64,000 nucleotides of DNA from Dyadobacter sp. CY345 (GTDB taxonomy: Bacteria; Bacteroidota; Bacteroidia; Cytophagales; Spirosomataceae). The stretch lies in the NCBI RefSeq assembly GCF_021502725.1, contig NZ_JAKFFS010000005.1:434001-498000 (forward strand). The letters are read 5' to 3'. The position numbers were made by a program, and so were the translations under genes. Below the pieces are notes generated by a model. It was not told where the DNA came from. It was given only the letters and a program-made list of their open reading frames with translations, and made no database searches. This document shows, piece after piece, positions 38,089-45,848 of this stretch (position 1 is its first letter; each line of letters begins with the position of its first letter).

Positions 38089-38091
38089 GCA

Positions 38092-38883
38092 ATGAGAAAC
38101 ATCGTTTTTTTATATATCCTATTTTCTTCACCGACACATTTTGTTGTCGGGCAACCAACAGTTGCTAAAAAGCAATTTCACCTCTATCTTTTGGCCGGAC
38201 AGTCTAATATGGCAGGGCGTGGGGTTGTGGAGAACGAAGATAAAACTACTCACCCGCGCGTGTGGATGCTCAATAAAAGTAATCAATGGGAATTAGCTGC
38301 CGAACCTTTGCACTTTGATAAGCCGACGGTTGCAGGCGTAGGTCCAGGGTTTGCTTTTGCCAAAGAGATGGCTAAAATGGACACAAATATTGTGATCGGC
38401 CTCATTCCTTGTGCTGTGGGTGGTTCGCCCATTGGCGTATGGGAACCTAAAAAATATTACGAACCAACTAAAACTCACCCCTACGACGATGCCATTCGAC
38501 GAACCAAAATAGCGATGAAAAAGGGTATCTTGAAAGGCATTTTATGGCAACAAGGCGAATCAGACAGTGATTCTGTAAAGTCAGGTGTTTATTCTACAAA
38601 ACTAGAATTGCTCGTCAAAAACTTTCGCAAAAGTCTAAAAATCAAATACTTGCCTTTTGTAGCTGGATTAATAGCAGATTTTTACATTGTAAACCACCCT
38701 TATGCAAATACGATAAATGAGGCAATAGAACAATTACCAAACCAGACCAAACACACTGCATTCGTAAGTTCGACAGCCTTAAAACATAAAGGCGATGATA
38801 CCCATTTTGATAGTCCATCAGCCCGTGAATTGGGAAAAAGATATGCAGCTGTTTTTCAGGCATTTTACATAAAAAGAAAATGA
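38092..38883 (+). CDS. SGNH carbohydrate esterase (sialate O-acetylesterase/CE6-like)
   Basis: A 263-residue protein with a signal peptide (MRNIVFLYILFSS). The block I motif LLAGQSNMAGRG gives catalytic S38; ILWQQGESDSD and DDTHFDSPSARELGKRY provide the oxyanion residues and the Asp-x-x-His pair. This is the SASA family of acetylesterases (DUF303, CE6-type). It should remove O-acetyl groups from the glycan in the periplasm. The stop overlaps the following VOC start by 4 bp. Confidence 0.88.
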   Translation: MRNIVFLYILFSSPTHFVVGQPTVAKKQFHLYLLAGQSNMAGRGVVENEDKTTHPRVWMLNKSNQWELAAEPLHFDKPTVAGVGPGFAFAKEMAKMDTNIVIGLIPCAVGGSPIGVWEPKKYYEPTKTHPYDDAIRRTKIAMKKGILKGILWQQGESDSDSVKSGVYSTKLELLVKNFRKSLKIKYLPFVAGLIADFYIVNHPYANTINEAIEQLPNQTKHTAFVSSTALKHKGDDTHFDSPSARELGKRYAAVFQAFYIKRK

Positions 38884-39275
38884 AATTTATAGGAATAGAC
38901 CACCCGGCCGTTGCCGCCGATGATGTCGAAAAATTGGCTGACTGGTATTGTGAAGTATTCGGTTATGAAAAATGGTTTCGACATCGAAACGTTGAACCGC
39001 TCAAACCCGTGTGGATGCTCAAAGCACCAGACAATACTTTACTCGAAATTATGCCAAAAGATGAAACCATCAGGCAAAGCCGCTCTACCTGGACGCCCGG
39101 CTGGTCACATTTGGCTTTTCGGGTTGAAAACATTGAAAAAGCCATCACTTTTTTAGACTCAAAAGACATCGTTTGGGGAGGTGAAGTAATGAATGCCATA
39201 GGCGGTGGAAAAGTAAGAAATGCCTTTGATTGTGAAGGGAATATGATTCAAATTTTAGAAAGAAGAAATTTATGA
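38880..39275 (+). CDS. VOC family (glyoxalase-fold) protein, first of tandem pair
   Basis: A 131-residue vicinal-oxygen-chelate protein: FIGIDHPAVAADDVEKLADWYCEVFGYE at the N-terminus supplies a metal-ligand His, LLEIMP and GWSHLAFRV the central strands, and GNMIQILERR the C-terminal Glu-equivalent region. Closely related to the next gene, with which it overlaps by 4 bp (ATGA). VOC enzymes do metal-assisted isomerisation, epimerisation or ring chemistry. The pair may act on an unsaturated or keto-uronate; that is inference. Confidence 0.85.
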   Translation: MKFIGIDHPAVAADDVEKLADWYCEVFGYEKWFRHRNVEPLKPVWMLKAPDNTLLEIMPKDETIRQSRSTWTPGWSHLAFRVENIEKAITFLDSKDIVWGGEVMNAIGGGKVRNAFDCEGNMIQILERRNL

Positions 39276-39652
39276 GTTCATTTAAAATCAAGGGTTTAGA
39301 TCACCCTGCCGTTGCCGCGGGCAACGTTGATACGCTTGCCGATTGGTATTGCGAAACATTGGGCTTTGAAAAACTATTCAGAGATAACCGACCCATATGG
39401 CTATTGAAAGCCCCTGATAATTCAATTTTAGAAATTTTACCAAATGACGGGAGTCCTCGTCCGGAGCGTACAAACCTAACCTTGGGTTGGTCACACGTAG
39501 CTTATTGTGTTGATGATATTGACGCAGGAATTGCTCATTTGGATACATTCAACGTGGAATGGACAAGCCCGCTTTCGCCCGCAACGGGTGGAGGAAAAGT
39601 TCGCACATTCAAAGACCCGGAAGGAAATACATTACAATTGGTACAAAGATAA
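39272..39652 (+). CDS. VOC family (glyoxalase-fold) protein, second of tandem pair
   Basis: A 126-residue protein with IKGLDHPAVAAGNVDTLADWYCETLGFEKLF, WLLKAPDNSILEILPNDG, GWSHVAYCVDDID and GNTLQLVQR. It is a clear tandem duplicate of the upstream VOC gene, sharing HPAVAA, LADWYCE, LLKAPDN-like and GGGKVR segments. The two may form a heterodimer, since the VOC active site is built from paired beta-alpha-beta modules. Confidence 0.85.
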   Translation: MSSFKIKGLDHPAVAAGNVDTLADWYCETLGFEKLFRDNRPIWLLKAPDNSILEILPNDGSPRPERTNLTLGWSHVAYCVDDIDAGIAHLDTFNVEWTSPLSPATGGGKVRTFKDPEGNTLQLVQR

Positions 39653-39706
39653 AACTCCCACAAAAGCACCAATATTAAGTGTATTGGTAATAAAAAAACT
39701 CAAAAC

Positions 39707-40738
39707 ATGGAAGCATTACATTATGAAGGGAATCATTCCTTCACTTTAAAAACTGTTGAAAAACAACCGGTTAAAGCAGGGGAAGTACGTCTAAAAATGG
39801 CTTATGTTGGCATTTGTGGCACAGACGTACATATCTATCACGGCAAAATGGATGCCCGGGTGAAGCCGCCTCAAATTATCGGCCATGAGGTTTCGGGCGA
39901 AATTGAAGAAATTGGAGAAGGTGTAACGGGCTGGCAAATAGGAGATAAAGTTACCGTTCGGCCACTAGATCCGGGTACAGAAGTTTCTGCTGATAACGGT
40001 TTTAGACATATCGGCCAAAATCTCATGTTCATCGGCATCGATTCTGCGGGAGGCATGCAGCAATACTGGAACGTACCTGCGTTTACACTACACCGTTTGC
40101 CGGAAAACCTCTCTTTGGCACTGGGCGCTATGATTGAACCACTAGCTGTGGCCTGCCATGACATCAGGCTTGCCGGGCTGAAATCGGAGGAAAACGTGGT
40201 CGTACTTGGAGGAGGGCCAATCGGTTTTCTGATTGCACTCACGGCTCGTCAGAAAGGTGCAAATGTCCTAGTCTCTGAGGTCAATGAAAACCGCATTTCA
40301 TTTATTCAATCGCTTGGTTTCAACACGGTCAACCCACTGAATGAAGACGTGGTTAAAGCCGTTGATAAATTTTCAGACGGAGCGATGGCTGATGTGGTTT
40401 TTGAAGTTTCCGGTGTGCAGGCAGCGGTTACGACGATGACACAACTATGCCGGGTGCGCGGAAGGATTGTGATGGTAGCGATTCATCCGGAACCCAGGCA
40501 GGTGGACTTGTTTCGCTTTTTCTGGAAAGAAATCCAGTTGATCGGGGCACGTGTATATGAGCCGGAAGACTTTGAAGAAGCAATCGCTCTGGCAGCATCC
40601 GGCGTTTTACCACTTGACAAACTGATTACTGAAATTGCCCCTTTGAAAGATGCCAGGCGGATTTTCGAAACCATCGACAGCAACCCTGCCGGGATGAAAT
40701 ACATTCTGGAATGTAACCCTCAGATGGCAACTGTTTAA
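39707..40738 (+). CDS. Medium-chain zinc-type alcohol/polyol dehydrogenase
   Basis: A 343-residue MDR enzyme. Catalytic zinc ligands C37 (GICGTD), H60-E61 (GHEVSGEI) and E144 (IEPLAVACHD) are present, and the Rossmann motif GGGPIG is at 168-173. The usual four-Cys structural zinc loop near residues 90-105 has no Cys (LDPGTEVSADNGFRHIGQN), so the structural zinc is absent. Related enzymes oxidise sorbitol, threonine or hexonates such as galactonate. Context suggests a sugar-acid dehydrogenase. Confidence 0.87.
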   Translation: MEALHYEGNHSFTLKTVEKQPVKAGEVRLKMAYVGICGTDVHIYHGKMDARVKPPQIIGHEVSGEIEEIGEGVTGWQIGDKVTVRPLDPGTEVSADNGFRHIGQNLMFIGIDSAGGMQQYWNVPAFTLHRLPENLSLALGAMIEPLAVACHDIRLAGLKSEENVVVLGGGPIGFLIALTARQKGANVLVSEVNENRISFIQSLGFNTVNPLNEDVVKAVDKFSDGAMADVVFEVSGVQAAVTTMTQLCRVRGRIVMVAIHPEPRQVDLFRFFWKEIQLIGARVYEPEDFEEAIALAASGVLPLDKLITEIAPLKDARRIFETIDSNPAGMKYILECNPQMATV

Positions 40739-40820
40739 GCAAATCCATTTCAAACAACTGCGGGTCGACTGGCCGGATTTCACACTGAAATCAAAAACAT
40801 ATTGTAAACAGAGACGAGAT

Positions 40821-41591
40821 ATGAATGTACTGGATAGTTTCAAAATAACAGGCAAAACCGCTATGGTGACAGGTTGCAAGCGCGGAATCGGAAAGGCGAT
40901 GGCGATAGCACTTGCCGAAGCGGGCGCCGATATCATCGGTGTTTCGGCTTCACTTGAATCAACTGGAAGTGAAATCGAAAAGGAAATAAATGCACTGGGA
41001 AGGCAGTTTTATGGCTATCAATGCGACTTCAAAAATCGCACTGACCTGTATAAGCTCATCCAAAAGGTGAAAAATGAATGTCCATCCGTAGATATATTGA
41101 TAAACAATGCGGGGAACATCCTTCGTAAACCTGCCGCTGAGCACCCGGACACATTCTGGGACGAAATTATTGAAATAAACCTGAACGCTCAGTTCATCCT
41201 GGCAAGGGAGTTTGGAAAAGAGATGGTACAACGAGGGCATGGTAAAATCATCTTTACGGCGTCCTTGCTTACATTTCAGGGCGGAATCAACGTGCCCGGT
41301 TATGCAGCTAGCAAAGCCGGGATCGGGTCGCTGACAAAAGCCCTGGCTAATGAATGGGCAGCTAGTGGAGTATGTGTGAATGCGATCGCCCCGGGATATA
41401 TTTCAACAGACAATACCACGGCGTTACGCGCCGATGAAAGTCGCAACACAGCGATCCTGAGCCGTATACCCGCTAACAGATGGGGCAACGTGGAGGACTT
41501 TAAAGGAGTAGCAGTATTCCTCGCCTCTGCTGCATCAGATTATGTCAATGGAACAATCTTAACTGTCGACGGTGGCTGGATGGGAAGGTAG
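40821..41591 (+). CDS. kduD: 2-deoxy-D-gluconate 3-dehydrogenase (KduD-type SDR)
   Basis: A 256-residue SDR that follows KduD closely: TGCKRGIG at 17-24, NNAG at 96-99, S148, Y161, K165, then NEWAASGVCVNAIAPGYISTDN, LRADESRN, ILSRIPANRWG and ASDYVNGTILTVDGGW. KduD reduces 5-keto-4-deoxyuronate-derived diketo acid (DKII) to 2-keto-3-deoxygluconate in pectin and glycosaminoglycan breakdown. This is the strongest evidence that the locus processes unsaturated uronic acids. No kduI was found nearby. Confidence 0.9.
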   Translation: MNVLDSFKITGKTAMVTGCKRGIGKAMAIALAEAGADIIGVSASLESTGSEIEKEINALGRQFYGYQCDFKNRTDLYKLIQKVKNECPSVDILINNAGNILRKPAAEHPDTFWDEIIEINLNAQFILAREFGKEMVQRGHGKIIFTASLLTFQGGINVPGYAASKAGIGSLTKALANEWAASGVCVNAIAPGYISTDNTTALRADESRNTAILSRIPANRWGNVEDFKGVAVFLASAASDYVNGTILTVDGGWMGR

Positions 41592-41682
41592 TGCTTCTCC
41601 CATGGAATTTTAGCATGTAATGAGGCAGGTTTGACCGCCTGTTGGTTTTAATGAAAATTTCCAAATTTAAACAAATAACAAC

Positions 41683-43617
41683 ATGACTGGTTTTAAAAAA
41701 TGCGCATTTTTGATTGCTTTGTTTATTACAGTTAATGCCTTTGGAAGAGACATTTTTGTCGCTACGGATGGTAATGATAATCTGAATGATGGCTCCACGA
41801 GTCAACCTTATCTGACCATCAACAAGGCTGCCAGCGTAGCAATTGCCGGGGATATTGTAACGATAAGGTCCGGAACATATATGCCTGCGACAAGAATTAC
41901 CGCAGCAAATTCGGGAACGTCCGTTGCGCCGATTATTTACAGAGCAGAAGTGCAAGGTAGTGTGATCATAGACGGGAGCATGTCTGCAAGCCCGACTTCG
42001 GGTGACAGGCTTGGACTTTTTACTATCCTTGGTGCCGATGCTGCAACGCCGAAGAGCTGGATCGTGGTTGATGGTTTAAGAATCATAAATTCCACCTGGG
42101 CAGGATTTTACGCAAATCGCAGCAGCAATATCATCTTCCGGAATTGCAGCACATTTAACACCGGTTCATCCGGTATAATAGGTGCAGCTTCATCAAACAT
42201 TACTGTATTAAACAACACGGTTCAACTGGCCTGTCAATTCCCGTCTGCTGCCCAAGGTACCAACGAATGTATCACAATGGCTTCGGTGAATGGTTTTGAA
42301 GTAGCGTATAATTCTGTCTCGGACCGCATGACTGACATCAACAACGGAGGTGAAGGCATTGATGCAAAAAATGAATGTAAGAACGGCAGTATTCATCACA
42401 ACATTGTTTTTGACCTTGTGCGACTGGGTATCTACATTGACGCGTACCAGAGAAATTTAAGCAACGTTGACGTTTATGCCAATAAAGTCTATGACTGCAG
42501 CAAAGGAATTGTGGCGGCCATTGAAGCAGGCGGTACTTCAACGGGGGTTAAAATACACGATAATATCGTATACGACAATCCAAATGGTGGCATACAAGCC
42601 GCTGGTTATCTGGTGGGGGGCGTTATGAGGGACCTTTCCATTTATCAAAACACGGTCGTGAGGTGTGGAGGCATGGCGGGAAGCACCAGGTTCGAAAATT
42701 TCGGAATTATGATAGATGCTGACAACGCGAGCAACAGCAACTTTGTGGTCAGAAATAACATTGTGGCAAACTGTCCGATGCAAATAAAAACCCGAACTCA
42801 AAATTACCTCACTGTGGATAATAATCTGCTTTTTGGTCCAAATTCGTCTCCCTCTTCTGGAAATAATGTATTTGGGAATCCAGGGACCAACGCCATTTTA
42901 AGCGACCCGCTATTTGAAGATGCAGTAAACAATAATTTTCGATTGATGGATGGTTCACCAGCGATTGATAAAGCAGAAGGGACGCCACTTTCAACTGTGG
43001 ATTTTTACGATTTTCAAAGAACCGGTCTGCCAGATTTAGGCGCGATCGAATACGTTTCAGGAGTACTCCCTGTAACTTTGGTATCCTTCACAGGACGCCA
43101 GGAGAAAAGTATGGAGAAGGAAATGATCACCTTACACTGGTCGACAGTTTCTGAAATAAATGTATCCGAGTACGTAATTGAGAAAGGTAATAACCCAATG
43201 ATGTTCGAGGCGATTGGCTCTGTTTCTGCAAACAATACAATTCAAGCGAACAGTTACAAATTTATCGATTGGAATCTGGTGAAAGGACTTCAATATTATC
43301 GTTTAAAAATGATAGATCTCGATAACACTTTTGAATACAGTAAAATTATTGCTGTTAATGTAAATGCTGAAAAATTAGATAAAGTTGTGGTTTTCCCAAA
43401 TCCTGCTACAAATTCTATTATCGTGCGGCATGAATCTTCAGCAGACGCAAATGGTCTTATTCAAATAATCTCTTCTGGCGGCAATTTCATTTCGAAATGT
43501 TCGGTTCTGCAAAATACGACAGAGACAAAGGTGGACGTAAGTTCTCTTGCAAAAGGAAGTTACGTAATTGTTTTTGAGAGATCTGGTGTAAAAACTTCCC
43601 GTGTATTTATTAAGTAA
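41683..43617 (+). CDS. Secreted parallel beta-helix protein with type IX secretion sorting domain
   Basis: A 644-residue protein: signal peptide to about residue 22 (NAFGRD), DUF1565-type start DIFVATDGNDNLNDGSTSQPYLTINKAA, a right-handed beta-helix to about residue 460 (NNTVQLAC, RNNIVANC), a linker beta domain (VTLVSFTGRQEKSMEKEMITLHWSTVSEINVSEYVIEKG when read in parts), and a T9SS type A C-terminal domain at 567-644 (VVVFPNPATNSIIV to SRVFIK). The helix resembles PL6/PL9-like lyases. It would be exported across the outer membrane to start attack on the polymer outside. It closes the operon, before a strong hairpin. Confidence 0.85.
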   Translation: MTGFKKCAFLIALFITVNAFGRDIFVATDGNDNLNDGSTSQPYLTINKAASVAIAGDIVTIRSGTYMPATRITAANSGTSVAPIIYRAEVQGSVIIDGSMSASPTSGDRLGLFTILGADAATPKSWIVVDGLRIINSTWAGFYANRSSNIIFRNCSTFNTGSSGIIGAASSNITVLNNTVQLACQFPSAAQGTNECITMASVNGFEVAYNSVSDRMTDINNGGEGIDAKNECKNGSIHHNIVFDLVRLGIYIDAYQRNLSNVDVYANKVYDCSKGIVAAIEAGGTSTGVKIHDNIVYDNPNGGIQAAGYLVGGVMRDLSIYQNTVVRCGGMAGSTRFENFGIMIDADNASNSNFVVRNNIVANCPMQIKTRTQNYLTVDNNLLFGPNSSPSSGNNVFGNPGTNAILSDPLFEDAVNNNFRLMDGSPAIDKAEGTPLSTVDFYDFQRTGLPDLGAIEYVSGVLPVTLVSFTGRQEKSMEKEMITLHWSTVSEINVSEYVIEKGNNPMMFEAIGSVSANNTIQANSYKFIDWNLVKGLQYYRLKMIDLDNTFEYSKIIAVNVNAEKLDKVVVFPNPATNSIIVRHESSADANGLIQIISSGGNFISKCSVLQNTTETKVDVSSLAKGSYVIVFERSGVKTSRVFIK

Positions 43618-43702
43618 GATTGTGTAAAATTTTAAAAATAGCTAAATGATCCTTCTCATCATCAGACTGGATATTAATTTCACAGCTGCCAGACCGGCTT
43701 AT

Positions 43703-43757
43703 GTTGGTTGATAGAGGCCAAATACGGCCTCGTTTTTGGCCATCTATCAATTAACAT
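43703..43757. terminator. Strong hairpin terminator downstream of the plus-strand PUL
   Basis: Arms TTGATAGAGGCCAAA (43708-43722) and TTTGGCCATCTATCAA (43735-43750) pair with one bulged base around a 12-nt loop, and five more pairs (ATGTT/AACAT) extend the stem after a 2-bp mismatch. The distal arm runs into a T-rich tract. It lies 86 bp after the last gene, as expected of an intrinsic terminator. Confidence 0.75.
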
Positions 43758-43829
43758 TTTTTCATGTTCGGAAAATAGACCCACAGCTTCCACGCAAGGC
43801 CTTCAAAAAAGCCTGTTGGCAATATTATC

Positions 43830-44165
43830 ATATTAGGGCCCCTGTAACGATGTGTTTTGTAGTGAGTCAGGAGCTTTATTGAGGTTATTTGCTAGGATGC
43901 CAGCGAGTGTTTTCTAGCTCTGAGGGCTTGAACTGAGCGCTCTTTGGCAAGCAAATTTTAACCGGTCATTACCATAGATATTGCCAAGCCAAAGGACGCC
44001 GCGGCAGGAATTAAACGTTTGCTCCGTCAACTGTCTGCCCTTTAAAATACCTTCGACGTACGAGCCGGTGCAGGGACCAACCTTTGAAGATGCACTTAAA
44101 AAGTCGTCCTTATTCCAGCCTTTTTGATCCGCATAACTTTTGATACCGGTCCTTGATGCTGCGTC
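43830..44165 (-). pseudogene. IS21-family transposase (IstA) C-terminal remnant
   Basis: Reading the minus strand from 44165 gives a continuous frame with YADQKGWNKDDFLSASSKVG, ILKGRQLTEQTFNSCRGV and YGNDRLKFACQRAL, matching the conserved C-terminal region of IS21 IstA transposases. A stop follows at AGCTAG, and a shifted frame (ANNLNKAPDSLQ) appears to continue it. The DDE domain and the istB partner are missing, and a stop lies just upstream, so it is a dead fragment. Confidence 0.65.
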
Positions 44166-44212
44166 TCAATTTAAAACCCTCCGCTGTCTAAAAAGCAGCC
44201 TTGGTTTGCTTT

Positions 44213-44799
44213 TTAGCCTACCGCTTTTAGTTTGCCTGATTTAGTAAATAGTATTCCTTTCACCCTGACCATATTTTCAGTGATCCGGTTATTGCGGACA
44301 CGTGCGTAACGCTGTGTCGTCCGGATATTTCGGTCGCCCAGTATTTTACCCATATCTTCCAATGGAACGCCACTGTTCAGCATGACTTCTGCAAATGTGT
44401 GTGAGGCAAGGTGCGTGTTGAGATCCCTACGGATTCCAGCCAATTCTTTCAAATATACATTGTTCCAGTAATGGCTGTTGTTCACCGGAATTGACCGGTT
44501 GTTGATTTTATAGTACGAGTGGTTCCTATATTTATCGATTAGCCCCTGAACAATTGGAAGGATCGGCACCATTTCGGTCACATCTGTTTTGCCCCGATCT
44601 TTAATCAGCCACTTCTCGCCTGCCCTGCCCACCCGAACAATATTCTCCAGGCTCAAATTATATATATCTTAGTAAGCAAAACCGGCAAACGTTGGAAAAT
44701 AAAAGCATCTTTTACTTCGGCAATATGGTCAATGGATATTTCTTTCTGATAAATCGCCTCCACTTCGGAAAGCTCCAAAAGGCCGTTCTTCTTTATCAT
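44213..44799 (-). pseudogene. Tyrosine recombinase/integrase remnant with frameshift, stop and lost catalytic residues
   Basis: The 147-codon frame 44213-44656 (TTG start only) is the catalytic half of a Bacteroidota phage/transposon-type integrase (VNNSHYWNNVYLKELAGI, THLASHTFAEVML, ILGDRNIRTTQRYARV). Upstream, the same frame reads FAGFAY-stop-DIYNLSLENIV, with the stop at 44669-44671. A 1-nt frame change joins it to LLELSEVEAIYQKEIS (ATG 44797). The usual HxxRH is HLASH (Arg to Ser) and the LGH motif is LGD, so two catalytic positions are lost. It is inactive, and the N-terminal half is missing. Confidence 0.85.
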
Positions 44800-44811
44800 T
44801 GACTCCCCCCC

Positions 44812-45596
44812 TGAAAACTGTACATTTAAAACCAGAGAAAATCGTGCGATTTTGATAACTTAACCATCAGAAAAATCGCTTATGAAAAAGACCGCAGCGG
44901 CGGCCGCAAAATTCACAGAAGCGCAGCAGGGTGGCCGGTGCCATCATTTTTGCGCTGCGCCAGGCGGACACCGGCGTCCAGGTGGCAGAAGTTTGCCAGA
45001 AGATGAGTGTTAGCGAAGCTACCTAATATAACTGGAATCGGATCGCCGAATCGAAAGAAGTACGCCGGTCTTGGTGTCCCGGAGCTTCGGAAGCTGGAAG
45101 AAGAAAACCAAAAGTTAAAACAGCTCGTAGCAGAGTGGCCCGCCACCGCGGTTGAGCCTTGACGAACAAATGTTACAGGATTTTCTCAAAAAAAAGCTCT
45201 AAGGCCGGCCAAAAACGGATGCTGGCCGCCAGCTTAATGAAGAATTATCGGGTTGCCGTTATGCGAGCATGTTCGTTTGTTTACAAAGATCCTGTTGCCG
45301 GGCGGCCGGTGCCGTATTATAAACCGCATCGTCGTGACGATTCGGCTATTCGTCATCGAATTAAGGAAATTGCCCAGGTGCGAATTTGTTATGGATATCA
45401 AAGAATTCATGTTTTGCTTAAACGAGAAGGCTGGAGGGACAATCATAAAAGGGTGTACATAGTTTACAAAGAAGAAGGACGGTCGCCGCGCGATTAAACT
45501 TGCGTAGCAAGCGTCCGAGACGAAGTAGAGCTACTCCACAGCGACTTGACAGGCCAAATCAGCGCTCGGGATCAATTTGCGGTTCATAATTACTTT
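44812..45596 (+). mobile_element. IS3-family (IS407-like) insertion sequence remnant
   Basis: The left end TGAAAACTGTACA at 44812 follows a C-run directly at the break in the recombinase gene. OrfA starts at 44882 (MKKTA, then KFTEAQ), shifts frame, and continues IIFALRQADTGVQVAEVCQK and MSVSEAT-stop-YNWNRIAE. The coiled part LRKLEEENQKLKQLVAE and LSLDEQMLQDFLKKK follow in other frames. OrfB begins GQKRMLAASLMKNYRVAVMRAC and continues RRDDSAIRHRIKEIAQVRICYGYQRIHVLL in pieces to EGWRDNHKRVY, then shifts again to LRSKRPRRSRAT. The DDE core is absent, so the element is truncated near 45596. Confidence 0.85.
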
Positions 45597-45848
45597 GAAT
45601 TGCTGCCGCATAAGAATAAAAACGTGCCACCGGATTCTTATTTTCAGATGTAAACATACAATATGGGTTGGTGGTACACCACTGAAACCTGATGGCCTTT
45701 GGGAAGCTAAATCATAACATAATCTTCATCCGCTTTTCCCGGCATTCTTTATTTTCGTCAGTATATTGACCGAATTTTGAAAAGTTGCCATAGGCGGCAA
45801 AGAGCTTCACTGGCAATCTAAGGTGAGAATAACCCTAATAATTTTATT
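45597..45848. other. Unassigned 250 bp between IS3 remnant and PHP gene
   Basis: No gene is recognisable. The missing half of the recombinase is not found here. A short inverted repeat TTGCC/GGCAA sits near 45784-45800. The promoter of the downstream metallohydrolase should lie in the last 100 bp, but no full promoter match was found. Confidence 0.3.

Noticed and set aside
44213-44656. A 147-codon integrase gene taken as intact
   Set aside because: Its start is an internal TTG after an in-frame stop, and two catalytic motifs are altered; called as a pseudogene instead.
45159-45497. A 112-codon frame that could be called a small transposase gene
   Set aside because: It is only a piece of IS3 OrfB without the DDE core and with frame changes on both sides, so it is included in the IS remnant.
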